From positions 186,001 through 250,000 of the forward strand of contig LSAX01000013.1 of the NCBI GenBank assembly GCA_001557505.1: a stretch of 64,000 bases of DNA. Direction: 5' to 3'. Every line of letters starts with the position of its first letter. Position 1 is the stretch's first letter. This DNA is from Reticulascus tulasneorum (lineage: Eukaryota; Ascomycota; Sordariomycetes; Glomerellales; Reticulascaceae). The position numbers and the translations under genes are program-made. Below the pieces are notes generated by a model. That model was not told the DNA's origin and made no database searches. It was given only the letters and a program-made list of their open reading frames with translations. Of the stretch, positions 23,213-36,085 are shown piece after piece.

Positions 23213-25080
23213 GATTACGTCGGACTTGTAGCTTCGAAAATGATCGAAAATGACCAAGTTACAGAGGAGGCCATATTAATTACTGCAACGCCTCGAACGA
23301 ACTCTATATGCCCCTTCAACCCCGCCAAAACGCTGAGTGAGAGTTCGAGTGCAATGACGCTGACATATGCTTTAGACTACGTCATTCTGTGACTGAGCAT
23401 ACTGCTGGCCGACTACTTGATTCGCAGTTATCGTTCTTATCGTAGCAAAAGTTGGAGTGCAGCCGTGGTGGTAATCCCTGTTTTCGCACCACAATCTGAT
23501 CATCATCAGTCATCAGTCATCAGTCATCAGTCAGCCACCCGGGTTCCGGCTATATCGGCTCCGACCCGAGTCGACAATCTCCTCAAGAACACACCCGGGT
23601 CCCGCAAGGTGTTGGATGGAAAGGACTGTCCGTTTGAGATCGGCCACGACTTTTGATAGCCCGTTCATGTTCATGTTCGGGGTGGGATGCTCATTCAGTC
23701 GCGATCGAACAGAAAACACCAGAGGGTGCTGGAGTCACGGCCCGCCTCCCCGGCCCGCCCTCCCCAGCCCTACTACTGCTTGGAAATAGAAATCCTTCGG
23801 GCCAGAGTGGGCGCGAAGATCCCTCGACACGGTACCTGCGCAGTCGCGCCCACTTGGCCCCATGCGGGAGGGGATTTTGACGTCTGCTTCGAACCCCTCT
23901 CGGGCAGGTATCATCGCGATGTCTGAATTAAGATTGTGTCCGTGCACGCGTGCAATGGCCTGTCTGTGCTCAATTGTTAGTTCAGTACCTTGAGGGATCC
24001 ATCTGTCAGCTTCGGAAGTACAAAGCAATGCAACAGTCGGTCCGCTTTCCCTGGAGTACTGGGCGGCGCGATGCGTGGCTGGTTGGAAGTATCCGCTAGA
24101 CAAGCAAATGGCCCGATAGTGTGCAACTAGAGCGTCCCAAACCGTCCATCGCCTCACTCGCAGCGCACGGAATCGTTTTCCATGGGCATGGTTATTTACA
24201 GAGTAGTCTGACAAAGACTTGTCGGGTCCGTTGATGCTGACGATGACCAAGGACATCACCGCTTCTTTTAAATGCCCCTAATTCCCGTATCCATCCCCGC
24301 ATCCGCAAGGCTCGACAGCTAAGATGGCTCCGATCAGTTGTGGGCGAGAGTGCAGCGAGACTATCGCATGCGGTAATGGGCATGGGGAAATGCGACGTTT
24401 GTTGAGACCTTCCGAGTTCGGTACAGATACTTGGCATCCACCTTATCTTCTTTCCGGGGTCACTGGCAATGCCAGACTTCATGCCAGTCATTTTTACGTG
24501 TCAAATGCCAGCCTGCGAGCCAAAACCAGGATCCGACTACCGCTGTCAGCATACGACCGCAAAGAGGAAGGTCGAGCAGGGGCTCGAGGATTTGACCTCA
24601 AACTGGCCAAGCTGGTCATAGGTTCAGCAATATTGAGACACATTATTCAATCGACAGTAGCGGTTCTTTTCCAGCCTGCCATTTCAAAGTAAGAGCGCCA
24701 TACTCAACCCTCCGTCTTGGGCATTGATCACAAGGCGACCTTCCTGATTAGCGTAATGCTACGCAGTATGCCCAGTCTTGTCGAGCAGGATCTTAGCACC
24801 TTGACGATCTCCTTCCATCGCAAGCTTAGTTTTAGCGGCGCGGCGCCTTTGGCGTGAGCTACGCAAGGGCCTTCCTATTTTACATGGCCAGACTTTGGTA
24901 GAGAAGGCCTCGTTTTGGGATGGAGATCCCAACGGTGTCAGGTTTGGTCCGGTTGTCGGCACGAGCTTAATTTCCGCCAAGAGAGAGGTTAAAAGAAAGC
25001 AAGACTCCCAATATCTATCATTTGAGACAGTTGTTCTTTCGTGCGGAACTCTCCAACAATCTCAGACCCTCGCCGCTAAC
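23213..25080. other. Divergent intergenic region, 1.9 kb
   Basis: Promoter space for the sulfite oxidase (minus) and the secreted protease (plus). Apart from a heptamer microsatellite at 23504-23531, no gene or repeat is supported. Confidence 0.4.
23504..23531 (+). repeat. Heptamer microsatellite
   Basis: CATCAGT repeated four times without interruption. Confidence 0.9.
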
Positions 25081-28000
25081 ATGTTGCTTTCCACTCTTTG
25101 GTTGCTGGCATCAGCTGCGATCGTGTCCTCGAAATCTCTCCCGGACATCCCATTGGTAAGACCAGAGGACCTGAAGACCAACGAGGTCACGCACGGAGGC
25201 TTCATTGTGCAGCTAAAGAATGATGCCTCACTCGGAAAGCGCGCCGGAAAGCGGAGTTCCCATGCGCAGTTTCACAAACGGGCATCTTTAGCACTCGATT
25301 ACGAGGTTCGAACAGAATTCACCAATGAGAAGCTGTTCCACGGAGTCTCTATTCAACTCAGCCAAAATAAGACAACAGCCGAGATTGAGAGTCTCTTCAG
25401 TGACATCCCCGAAGTCAGGGCCGTTTGGCCTATTCGCCTGGTTTACAGGCCAGATGTCACCAAAGTCGCGGGAAACTTCTCTGCTTTCGCGAGCGATGAG
25501 TCCAGGGCTGCTGTAACCGGCGCTTGGACTCCCACTGATGACAGTCCCGTTCTCCCTCTTATCAAGGGAGCCAATGTCGCATCGACTCACAAGATGGCAG
25601 ACGTTGACAAGCTCCACGCTCTGGGTATCAAGGGCAAAGGAATCAAGATTGGTGTCATTGACACAGGTGAGTTGAATTCGGGGGACATTCGAATGTTATC
25701 CGTGCAGAAAGTTGCTGACACCAAGCTCTACTCAGGCGTTGACTACCGTCATCCTTCGCTGGGCGGCGGGTTTGGACCCGGATTCAAGGTTGCTGGAGGT
25801 CATTCTTTCATGAATGACGAGTGGTATGGCGTAGGCCAGCCCATCGAGAGCCCAGACCCTTTGGCAACATGCGACGGCAATGCGCATGGCAGCCACGTGT
25901 CAGGTCAGTTTGAGTGCATAATGCCACTTCACTCTCTCATCTGACATCCTTTAGGAATCATTGGTATGCAAGACCCTGAAGGCCAGGGCTTTGGGCTGAG
26001 TGGAGTCGCCCCTGAGGCATCTCTCTACGTTTACAAGATTTTCAGCTGTCTTGTTGGCAGCACCCCTGACGACGTCATCATGAAGGCTATGGTTAGGGCC
26101 GCTGAAGATGGCGTAGATGTTATCAACATGTCTCTTGGCTGGACATCTTATTTCGAGGCCAGTTCGCCCTTCACGGAGCTTATCAAGTCCATCATCGCCC
26201 AGGGAACGGCGCTTGTCATATCTAACGGCAACGACGGAGAGTTGGGAATATACGCCCAAGCAACTCCCGCGGATGGTCCCGGTGTCATTGCGGTAGGCTC
26301 GGTTACAAATGACGTCTTCCCTGTCGCGTATACCGGCGAGGATTCCACGGGTGAGAGCTTCAAATATGGCTCCGTCTGGCCATTGGAGGCCCCGGAATTG
26401 AAGACATACTTTCACGGGGATCTGTGCTCGTATGAGGCTGTAAGTTCTTTCACAATGCATTTTGGAAGAAATTGTTGGCTGACCGGAACTTGAATAGTGG
26501 ATTACTACTGCTCGGGCGGTCTCTGATCCTGACAACACCATTATAATCGCTCAACTAGGTCGTTGCGCATTGGGATCCCAGATGAGTGGAGCGTCCGCAT
26601 TTGGACTCAAGTACCTCCTTGCGTACACTCTGGAGAGTGTCGACCCATCTCCTTTTGGCCAGGATATCGAGACCCAAGTTCCCTTCCCAAGTGTCGCCAC
26701 CATTGTGGTCCCACCAGCTGCGGGGGCTAAAATAGCCAAGAATGCCCAGGCTGATCCAGCATACACGCTCAAATTCACCAGCGTTGCCGCGTCCAGCATC
26801 GAACTCGTTACCGGAGGACTGATGAGCAACTTTTCAAGCTTCGGCCCATCTTGGGATTCGCTAACGGTGAAGCCGAGTCTGTCGGGCCCGGGTGGAAAGA
26901 TTCTGTCAACGTATGCCCATCTTCCATTTCTCTCCACGATATCAAATATGCTTGGTACCTGACCTAGACTGAGCTGACTGTTTCATTGCGTAGATGGCCT
27001 CTTGGACCTTCTGGTGGCTATGCGATCATCTCTGGGACATCAATGTCCGCACCGTTTGTCGCCGGATGCTACGCCCTGGTCAAGTCCCAATACCCCGGTC
27101 TTTCCGTCGCGGAGATTGCAAGCCTGCTCACGTCAACTGCAACGCCGATGTCCTACGTCTACGACAAGTCGATTCTCTCAACAGTTGCCCACCAAGGAGC
27201 CGGCATGGTTAACCCCTATAAGGCGATTACCTACAAGACGCTGGTTTCTTCTCAGGTTCACATCGGTGACCTCGATGACTTCACCAGAACTCCACAGACA
27301 ATTAAGATTACCAACACGGCTACCTCTGGTAAGAAGATCTTCCAGATCTCGCACCAAGGTGCTGGCTATGCCGAAGTTTTCCCGTATCCTGAACTCCTGG
27401 AGCCGAATGACTGGAGCTTGTTGGGGCAGCCTCAATATTCAACCTACGCAACCGCTCGCTTCTCACAGCCCAGAATCACTGTCCACGCCGGCGAGACACT
27501 GGAGTTCCGAGCCTACATCACTCAACCCAAGCTCACCGATGCGCAACTCCTCAAGACACCGATCATCTCCGGCTTCTTCCAGCTCACGTCTGACCAAGAA
27601 ACCCACACGATCCCATACATCGGTGTCCCGTATTCCCGCCAAGACGAAAGCATATTTGACCTATCAGTTTACACTTTTACAGACGCCTTGGGGGTGACAC
27701 ATTCCGCCAAGCAGCCATTCGTATACTGTGGAACCTGCATGGATAGAACCCCCAATCCCGGTTTCATGGAATACAATGGAACAGATTGGGCGTTCGCAAC
27801 GCTCTGGTTCAACTTCCTTACAGGCTTTGAGCATTTCCAGACCAACATCGTCCCCGCGAATACGACATTCAAGCCTACCCACCACGGGGGTAGCCCCGCG
27901 AAGAACTCCGGTTACAAGTACCTGGATCCGGGCATCACACCCCACGACACATGGATGGGAATGCCCAGCTATGGTTGGCTTCCTGATAGTACGCAGTATG

Positions 28001-28301
28001 ACAACTACGCGCCCAGAGAGGATACTGCGTTCTCTTGGCCGTATCAGGCGTACATTCCCTTCATGTGGGGTAAGTCTTCCAAGCTCACTTGTTATTTGTC
28101 CCTGAATCCTCGTACTAACGTCTTTTAGGAGCTGCCTGGTTCCACACAATCAACGAGGACGGCGAGACGTTTGAGTATCTACCCAACGGTGATTATCGAC
28201 TTCTGATGTCGGTCCTCAAGCCTGGGTCCGATTATGCAGATTATTCGAAGTGGGAGACATATCTGAGTCCCGTCATTAGACTGGTGGGCGACAATTTCTA
28301 A
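25081..28301 (+). CDS. Secreted subtilisin-like serine protease (S8)
   Basis: Six exons (25081-25666, 25736-25903, 25955-26439, 26498-26910, 26994-28069, 28129-28301) encode 966 residues. MLLSTLWLLASAAIVSS is a signal peptide, followed by an inhibitor-type propeptide. The catalytic triad is visible: Asp194 in GVIDTG, His246 in GNAHGSHVSG and Ser567 in SGTSMSAPFVAG. The oxyanion Asn lies in VISNGNDG. The long segment between His and Ser fits a PA-like insertion, and some 400 residues after the Ser form a C-terminal beta-rich region as in minor extracellular protease Vpr-type fungal subtilases. The frame is open upstream to 24895 but without an ATG. Expected to degrade extracellular protein. 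No neighbour suggests a specific target. Confidence 0.92.
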
Positions 28302-29518
28302 TTCTTTTTTCCGAGGTGGTTAAGTTTTAAGTGACAAAGATGCGGGTTGAAGGACGGCGGCGGGCTTCGGCGGATGTTTACAGATATTAGATTTTTCATT
28401 TTGGCATACGAGGTAACGGTGTCATGATCAGACTCATTATGATCCATGATTGACTAAATAATCGCATTTCGCGCTTCCAGAAACAAGGGATGCGAACCTT
28501 AGACAGAATTACATTGATCCTCAGCTTTCTCCGCGTTGTTGTATTTATTACCAGGTTGCCTCCCAACATGTCGGTCATCCGTGTTGTACATGGCAACTGG
28601 TCAGGGTGACGTTCGAGGAACAAGAGGACAACTTGATGTCAAGTGGATCCTATCTTCGGCAATCCATAACCGGGCCAACGGAGAACGAAACCCATCTTAG
28701 GACTAAAATCGCGGCTGGTGGTGGTGGATTCGTTGCATGGCCAAGAGTGGTCCCTGCACAGACGATCGACGCGGACGAGCCGAACCCAATGTACCGCGAT
28801 GCATACATGGCCAGCTACGATATCAAACATGTTGCACACTTATTAAACGTGGATATTACATGTAGATACTGTTGAAGTAACTCGAAGCTATTATCCAAGT
28901 TTGGAAGCAGCAAGAAAGAGAAGATTGGTCATGGTATCCAACAGCTAATTCTCCCTGCCATACTTCTCTAATCGAAGCGGCGATTTTTACCCTCTGATAT
29001 CTGAATGCCAAGTATCTCTTGCTTACGGCCTGGGCAGGAACACTAATTGGATAGTAGTCACAGGGGCTGGATAACGACCTAAGAAGGCCGCGGCATCTCC
29101 TCCGCCATATACGGCTGTGCTCTGTAGCCATAGAGCGATATTTATTGGCGCTGCGGCAGTAAAGGCACAACTCATCAGCATTCTACCCGTAGTCGCTTGA
29201 AATGGCACGGCATAAACTTACTTCCATCTGGATTGGTCCATTTTGGAGTCAATGCTCCGCTCACAAGGTCAACTGCCCACTATTCGCAGGAAACGGCCAT
29301 TAGTCCTTGATCCAGGGAGTAACAGAAGTTAGGAGCACTCACCACGGATGACTCGCTCGATCTCTCTCTTCCGGTAGCTGAGGAATACGAGTTTCCAATA
29401 AACGCTGGGAGGGCGTTCGGTGGTGCTGCAGGTGGTCAGAATCTATGGGCCCCCTGCACATAAGAAATGAAACTCACAGTGGTTGGTCCCACTGAGATAG
29501 AGATAGCTGGAGTTATGG
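28302..29518. other. Convergent intergenic region, 1.2 kb
   Basis: Between the 3' ends of the secreted protease and the next minus-strand gene. A plus-strand frame at 28636-28875 is open but has no recognised domain. Confidence 0.35.
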
Positions 29519-30324
29519 TTAGCTATTGGCCATCTTCGGTAGGGGATCTGGTGCATCATACTGATATGAGCCGGGCTGTATGACATCATCTGTATTGTCT
29601 CGCCCTTGGATCAAGCCAAGAAATGTGTTTGGCGCGGCCAGGTCGCTCTCTAGTATGGTGAACTCTGCGTCAACCACACTCGTAGCACCGGCGGGAGTCT
29701 CAAAGGTAACAAACAAGGCCTCCTCCTCAGTGGCCTTGTTTCCGAGCTGAGAGCCGCCAAAAGAAGCCTTGCCCACGAAGCCCAGGACCTGGTCTCCGTC
29801 TAAATTCTTGACTTGGATGATTCCTCGAGCTGTTACCACTGCAGGCGGCAGAGTCACGGTGGCGGTCACGACCGTAGTGGTTGTCGGCGCTGCTACTGTC
29901 ACTGTGTTGGCAGTGATGCCCCAGCAAGAGCAGGCACTGGAGTAGCGTACAGCACCAGAGCAAGCACTGGCGTACGTCGGGACTGCACTCGGTACAACGG
30001 TGACCTGGCGAGGTACGACGACGGGATACGGAATAGTGGTTGTAAGTGTCTGGGTGACGGTGCTATAGAAGAGAGGATGGTAAGTCCAAGAAGTCCAAGA
30101 GAGCAAGCCGGTATGTGGGCAGTCAGTCAGTCATACCTGACAGCAGGCGTGACAGTCGCGGTCATGAAGCTGGAGCAGTCTGCCCGTCGGCGAGTGAGGG
30201 GAACACGCGTGTCGGTGCCGGTAACTGCTCTGGCGCAGTTGTTTGGGCTGCATTCCCTCTCGACCAGCACGGCCGCGGTGGCCGCGTGAGCGAAGTATGC
30301 CCAGAGAAGAGTAGTGAACTTCAT
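29519..30324 (-). CDS. Predicted secreted Cys/Thr-rich protein, unknown
   Basis: Two exons (30324-30137, 30062-29519) encode 243 residues. MKFTTLLWAYFAHAATAA is a signal peptide. The centre is rich in Thr, Val and Pro (TVTQTLTTTIPYPVVVP) and contains a compact cysteine group, CSGAVRYSSACSCWG, then a further TTTTVVTATVTLPP linker. The C-terminal third (IIQVKNLDGDQVLGFVG onward) looks globular. The Cys motif with a Thr-rich stalk occurs in many secreted or wall-bound fungal proteins, where the linker is probably O-glycosylated. I do not recognise a named family. No GPI signal is visible. Confidence 0.75.
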
Positions 30325-32523
30325 CGTGAAGTGGTGAATGTTTTACTGATGTCTTACTGATTTACGAGTAAGGTTGAATTGGACTGGAACACTACTCTTC
30401 ACATTTCAACAACGGCGAACTTGCTCGACTTAAGACTTCTCTCTAGATTCCGGCTAGATGCAATGGCTCCATGTGTTAGTTTCAATAGAATGGTTCAGGT
30501 TCAGCGAACTGATCCCAAAGGGGCTAATACGCAGTTACTAGTGCACGACCCGCGCTTATTGGATGTGGGCTAGACCCATGTTGGGCTAGTCGGCCAAGCC
30601 AGGCGTCCAGATCTGGGGCTCTCCTTTCAGCTCCCAATTTCTTCCCCATGTTATAGTTAAGATTCGGGGCTGGCCAATTTATAACCGGGAAATATTGGCT
30701 TGATTTCAGCTCTACCGTATATGCATATTAACTAGGACGGCATACGTCAGCTAGCCTTGGACAAATGCGTGCTTAGCGTAGTAGAATCCCAACCGGCAGC
30801 TAGATTCAAGTGAATGACGTTTCACCAAGTCTTCGCCCCGCCTTGCTAATCCCTTCTCCTGTGGTTTACATCGGTCTAGAACGAATATTAAGTTCAGGTG
30901 TATGAACGCCAACATCGGTCGTCCCAATTACTACCTATTCAGCTAGTCCGGGAGACATGCTGAAGTGCATTCAAAGCTGCGAGATTCGTCCACGTTTGCT
31001 ACGATACATCATTTCTTTGTGGGCTATTTACCAGTCAGCCACCTACAACGCCACGAGTAGCCAAGCCCAAGCTCATGATACACTCCAGGAATTACTTGTA
31101 CCTAGCGCATTGACGCACTGAGATTTGAGGCATCCAGTTTACAAACATGCAGGAGGCATATTGTATCAGCAAAATATTGAGCCCAAACTAGTTGTCGAGG
31201 GTGACAGTCGGTGTTATAGGTAAAGCTGGGATGGCTATTGGAAGCACAAACATGAGCTCGTGTCGTGCTCGTACTTCATTCCCAACCACAACGCGGCAGC
31301 TGACCAAGTCTTACCAAGATGAAAAGTCTTTCATGTCGTACCCATCTAATCGCGCACTGAACCGACCTGCGTAACCTGCAAGCCACACCTACGAAGAGGC
31401 AAATCGAAAAAAGCCACTTCGTATTCACATCAAGGATTGCAGAAGGCGGCGAACTAAATATCAAGCCAAGAGATTACATGGCTGTCATCTGGCTTGATCG
31501 CAAAGAGTTGTTTCCATCGGAACACATTCCTGCAACGCACATGGTCTATGTCCCAATAGAATCTTACCCTCAAAGATACTGCACAGTCCGTCAGGTTACA
31601 AAACATGCGCGAAACTTATTGTTGCTCCACTATTACATCTCTCCCATAAACAAAAAAGACGAGTTCAACCCATCCTTCCTATCTTCAACGCGTTGGGTGA
31701 GTAGAGGGGCGTAGATGTCGTGCAAGCGAAGTATCTAGTTTAGGCTATCCACCAAGAATGAGGTTGGCCGCGCGTCCGTCACCCATTACTCCAACCATAT
31801 TAACCTTGCGACTCGTTATCATCCTGGAAAGCTACGTTCTACGCACGTTGTGCTACGCGGATAGGTAGCGAGCTTTCCCGACTCCAAAATGCTTGATCGC
31901 TTACAACAATGGCTGACCCCGCAACTTGGTGACGTTATGCTATGCCTCCGCTAATCATATGTGCCTTAGTCCGCAGCGTTAATACTTCCCTCTCCCTTAC
32001 TTCATGAAGTAGACAGGATCTCTGCCGTGACACCAGAGCTTCATTCGTCATACCATGATGATGGCGCAACTGGCAATATACTTAATATTATTCCATGTTC
32101 GCGTCCACTGCAGTGCTTCAGAGTTATCTTCAGGGGATTGGAGATGCAGTGGAACTGCCTGCCGCAGCAGTGTCATAGTATACATCCCCAACCGGCATAT
32201 ATTCTTATCTCATTAACCGGCTTGGCTAGGATCGCTAGACAATTTATCTGCAGGTCTGGTGTGTAGCTTAGATACTCTAATAAGTGCACGCCATCTCTAA
32301 GCTTCCCGAGAAAGTCGCGTTGAAGGTGATTACATGCACCGCCGATTCCATCAGGCTAATGATTCAATTGGATTTAAAAACCAAAAGCCATGCATTGGGT
32401 CTCCCCTTCTCGCTATGCTGTAAACCATCGTCTTCCCAAAGAACACCCTCTTGGGCTGCTTCACTCGTATCCAGTCACCACAGCTACTTGAACCAGTCGT
32501 GATTTGCCATATTCGTAGCCAGG
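30325..32523. other. Intergenic region, 2.2 kb
   Basis: No supported gene. Stop-rich in all frames, with only short open frames. The flanking genes are divergent, so both promoters lie here. Confidence 0.35.
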
Positions 32524-34039
32524 ATGCATTGGCTAGCAGCTTGCATTGGCGCGGTCGCCATTCTTTGTGACACAGGTATGACACTTGCTAACACGATAGC
32601 TGGGGGAATCGTATCCTGACTGAGCATTTTGGTAGCTTTCGTCCAGGCAGCATCGCCAATCCCGACAGCCTGCGCCGGCGCAACTGCCAGCACGCGATAT
32701 AAACTGAGCGTCGCCACTGGATGGAATTATACTTTGGTTACCACGGGCATATCAAAGCCGCGAGGGATTCTATTTGACACCCTGGGTCAGCTGCTTGTTC
32801 TTCAAGCCGGAGTTGGTCTTACTGGCCACACTATTGGACCGGATGGCTGCCTCAATTCGACAAAAAGCTTGATCAGACTGCAGCAGCTGAACCACGGGCT
32901 CGCCCTAAGCCCTGATGGAAAGACGCTGTATGTCAGTGCGGCTCCAACAGTTTGGTCGTATAGTTATGACGCAGCGACTATGACGGTGTCGAACCAAACA
33001 GTGGTGGTGAAGGGCATGAACCCGGGTGGCCATAACAGCCGGACGGTTGCCATACCTCCGAACAATCCGAACCTTCTAATCGTCTCACTGGGATCTGCTG
33101 GGAACATAGACACTCCATCCTTGATGAAAGAGACTGGCCGAGCGATCGTCAAGGTGTTCGACCTGTCCAAAACACCATCAGGCGGCTACACATACAACAC
33201 TCAAGGTTGGTATCTAGGCTATGGCTTGCGCAATGAGATTGGCATCATCTTTGATGGAAATAACATGTGAGTACTGGAAAATTTCTTTGTAAATTGGGCT
33301 TCCAATGGCTCTCTATCCTTTTCCACTTAGACTGATCTGTAATCAAGGGTTTGGGGAGTCGAGAACAGTGGAGACCAGCTCACCCGAGATGTGGGCGGCA
33401 GATCAACAGATGTCCACATCAACAATCCGGCTGAGGAGCTCAACTTTTGTAAGTACTCGCAGAATCTCGCTGTAAAACCTTGTATGCATGACAGTAGAAG
33501 TAACCGTATGATTCTCAAAATTAGTGGGCGACCCATCCAAGTCTAACGAGCAGTGGTACGGTTACCCAACATGTTGGACAGTCGGCGATCCCTCCGTGAT
33601 CACCGACAAGACCTTCAAAGTCGGCCAACAGTTTCTGATCGCTCCGAATTCGACCTTCGACGACAACACATGCGCACAGAAAGCGGTCCCGCCACGGCTG
33701 TCGATCCAGGCGCACAGCGCACCCATTGATGGCAAGTTTGACAAGGACTTCAGCAACCTGTACGTGTCGTTGCACGGATCGTGGAACCGCCAGCCCGCAA
33801 CGGGCTACAAGGTCATCCAAATTCCGTTCCAGAAGCTGGAGACTGGTGCCTATGATCCTATAGCTCCTCAGGACAGCGTGAAGGGCTACTCGGACATATT
33901 GTGGACACAGAATGAGGGCTCGTGCTCCGGGCAGACATGTTTGAGGCCGTCTGGCATCACATGGGACCCTGATTTCACCAGGATGTACGTTGCTAGTGAC
34001 GGGACAGTTGGAGAGATTTATATTCTCTACAAGACGTAG
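32524..34039 (+). CDS. AA12-type PQQ-dependent sugar dehydrogenase
   Basis: Four exons (32524-32575, 32636-33266, 33348-33448, 33525-34039) encode 432 residues. The first exon supplies a signal peptide (MHWLAACIGAVAILC), completed by FVQAASPIP. Family segments in order are TTGISKPRGILFD, LNHGLALSPDGKTLYV, GWYLGYGLRNEIGI, VWGVENSGDQLTR, NPAEELNF, WYGYPTCWTVGD, LHGSWNRQPATGYKV, and CLRPSGITWDPDFTRMYVAS near the end. These follow the six-bladed beta-propeller of the glucose/sorbosone dehydrogenase superfamily, specifically the fungal pyrroloquinoline-quinone pyranose dehydrogenase (AA12) pattern. It would oxidise sugars extracellularly and pass electrons to cytochrome or LPMO partners. No cytochrome or cellulose-binding domain is fused here. 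Confidence 0.85.
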
Positions 34040-34490
34040 GCGGCTTGGGAAGAGGATGCTCGAAAAAAAGAACGAATCCACACAGCTTCCCGCTGCAGGC
34101 GTAGTTAAATACGTTACTTACTACCGTGATTGTGTTCGAAAACAATGGTAGCGACCTGATTGCTGCTTTGGAAATGCTATCATCATAAGTGTGGCCAGGG
34201 CCTTGCTCGTCATGAAATAGCATATATATCGGCCTAGTATGACGCCTGTGTAGAGTGAGTGACTCACATCTAAACAGCGCAACGGTAGTATTCCACTTTA
34301 GTTACCTCTCCAAGATTCGAAAGGCAAACAAGATGACAGAGACAACGAATATGGCAAATGGTAAAACGCGAACGGTGTTTATATGCACAGGGCACGGTAG
34401 AGCGCAAATCAATTCCTCGGGATTGAAAGGAAAAGTAAGATGAGGGACTGTGCTAGAAACAAAAAAAAAAAGAAGGGAAGGGCAAAAAAA
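34040..34490. other. Spacer between dehydrogenase and tRNA
   Basis: No gene. Poly-A runs at about 34461-34490 act as the T-rich Pol III terminator for the minus-strand tRNA. Confidence 0.5.
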
Positions 34491-34579
34491 GGGGCGAACC
34501 GCGAATTGAACGCGGGACCTCTCGCAAGTATGCTTGGGTGTAACCCTAAGCGAGAATCATACCACTAGACCATCCGCCC
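34491..34579 (-). tRNA. tRNA-Pro (AGG) with intron
   Basis: Read on the minus strand, the 5' arm GGGCGGA pairs with the 3' TTCGCCC. The D-arm region (GGTCTAGTGGTATGATTC) is an A box, and GGTTCAA-type B box sequence (GCGTTCAATTCGC) forms the T arm. The anticodon stem CTCGC/GCGAG encloses TTAGGG, giving anticodon AGG. A 17-nt insertion after position 37 is the canonical intron place. The mature length is 72 nt. A run of T follows the 3' end, as expected for Pol III termination. Confidence 0.9.
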
Positions 34580-35503
34580 TGTTATCAACATTTCTTGTTA
34601 AATCCTCTTATGTACCCCGCCAATAAGTCTGCTCCACAAACCTCCTTGTGCGGTCCCCGCTCCCCATAATTCATCGTGTGCATCTCATGTGCTTGTACGA
34701 AGTCTAGATGATGACACATTAATGATGAATTTCCCTCTTAAAACTTGACAGAATATTGCTCTAAAAGGTCTCGCCCCCAATTCTTTGAACGGGGTTCTAA
34801 TGGCGGGCTATACGCCCGTACCCCAGTCCTTTAACAAACCCCCTGAACTCACTTAATCTAGGTGTCACTGTGCGAGGGCAACCCGCAACTCAGACTGATG
34901 CACTTCTCAAGTCACGCAATAAGCAGCTTCGGTGCACCTTCGATATCAGTCTGTACTTAGCCACAGTTCAATGGTTTTGTGATCATCCGGATCCGGCTAG
35001 CAGTCATGGATAGCGGGTATGTATCCGCACTTGGGCAATCGGATGCGAATTGGCGGTGCCTAGGTACATTGGTGATCTCAACGGAGCACAAATACTTTTT
35101 GCAAGCCCACAAATGCGTGTGAACCATGGACATTGGGGCTTAACACAACGGTTGGCGTGCAAGTCTACATGAATTTGAGCGTAGGTGGGCCAGAGTCCTT
35201 TTGATTTGACAGATTGCTCTGTGTAGAATTTTATGGGCTAAATTGATAGAATCCGAGCGAGCTTCAGAATCGAAAAGAGTGACATGAAAGAAACAACCTA
35301 AATCTTCGTATACCATCTTGGAGACTAGCCATCTGTTAGCTAGCCACTTCCATCGTCGGCGGCTACTGGTGCTAGTCGCCAGTCACTTTTCTCCCGTCCA
35401 TTTCATGTGTCCATCGCATGTTGGCTTGAAAGTTAGAATGGCCTGAAATATTCTGGTCAGCCCTCCATGCTCTGTGCGAAGGCTAAGTTACGGCAACGTA
35501 CCA
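34580..35503. other. Intergenic region, 0.9 kb
   Basis: No supported feature beyond the tRNA's upstream flank. Confidence 0.4.
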
Positions 35504-36085
35504 CTAGCAAGTGCTCTGGAATATGAGAGAGAGAATGTCATAATTCACAGTGATCTCGCCACTGCCGCTGCCCTGAAGTGCAATTCGGGTCTGAACGGTG
35601 AAGAGGACGTCCTGCTGGTTTGGTGTGTTGATGGTGACCCGGGCCAGGTTGGCATCGTCCCTGTCCCAAGGACCAGTGGAGGAAAGCTGCAAGTCGGCTG
35701 GGTTGGGGTTGGACAGCACACCGCCATGATCGAGGACAAAGTTAGTGTGGACTCTTCCTGTAACCCCCGGCGATAGGGTGGCCTCGCCCGTGAGAAGGTT
35801 ATCGAAAATCAAAGAGGTGCAGCCAAGTGGGAAGTGGACGGTAAAGATGACATCGCAGAACTTCTCACGGTTGGAGTCCGGGGGTTGCGAGGCACTGTAG
35901 GTGAGAAAGCCAACTTGAGTGGCCGTGTCGTTTCCAACAACGAAGATCTGGCCACAGTCTGCGCCGCGGGTTGCGACGTTGGTGATGCGGGCAAAGGGAT
36001 CAGGCTGGCGAGCAGCAAGGTCGGCGAGAGGGCTGGCCAAGGCAGCGGTGGCCGCAAGGAGAAAGGTAGTAGCTGTGGTGAGCAT
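35504..36085 (-). CDS. DUF4360-like small secreted protein
   Basis: Single exon of 193 residues. MLTTATTFLLAATAALASP is a signal peptide. The segment NREKFCDVIFTVHFPLGC, then ATLSPGVTGRVHTNFVL and a final FTVQTRIALQG, follow the DUF4360 layout (a Cys-containing beta-strand pair, a GVTG turn and a terminal strand). The usual central WSPCG motif is not seen, so membership is probable rather than certain. DUF4360 proteins are secreted and of unknown function. A TATA box lies 145 bp upstream of the start. Confidence 0.75.
   Translation of the reverse strand: MLTTATTFLLAATAALASPLADLAARQPDPFARITNVATRGADCGQIFVVGNDTATQVGFLTYSASQPPDSNREKFCDVIFTVHFPLGCTSLIFDNLLTGEATLSPGVTGRVHTNFVLDHGGVLSNPNPADLQLSSTGPWDRDDANLARVTINTPNQQDVLFTVQTRIALQGSGSGEITVNYDILSLIFQSTC

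Noticed and set aside
24895..25080. Upstream extension of the secreted protease frame
   Set aside because: The frame is open but begins with a non-ATG codon, and the ATG at 25081 opens a signal peptide.
28636..28875. Small plus-strand gene of about 80 residues
   Set aside because: Open frame with ATG but no signal peptide, domain or splice support; convergent intergenic location.
35474..35776. Plus-strand frame over the DUF4360-like gene
   Set aside because: Antisense shadow of the minus-strand gene, which has a signal peptide and family pattern.
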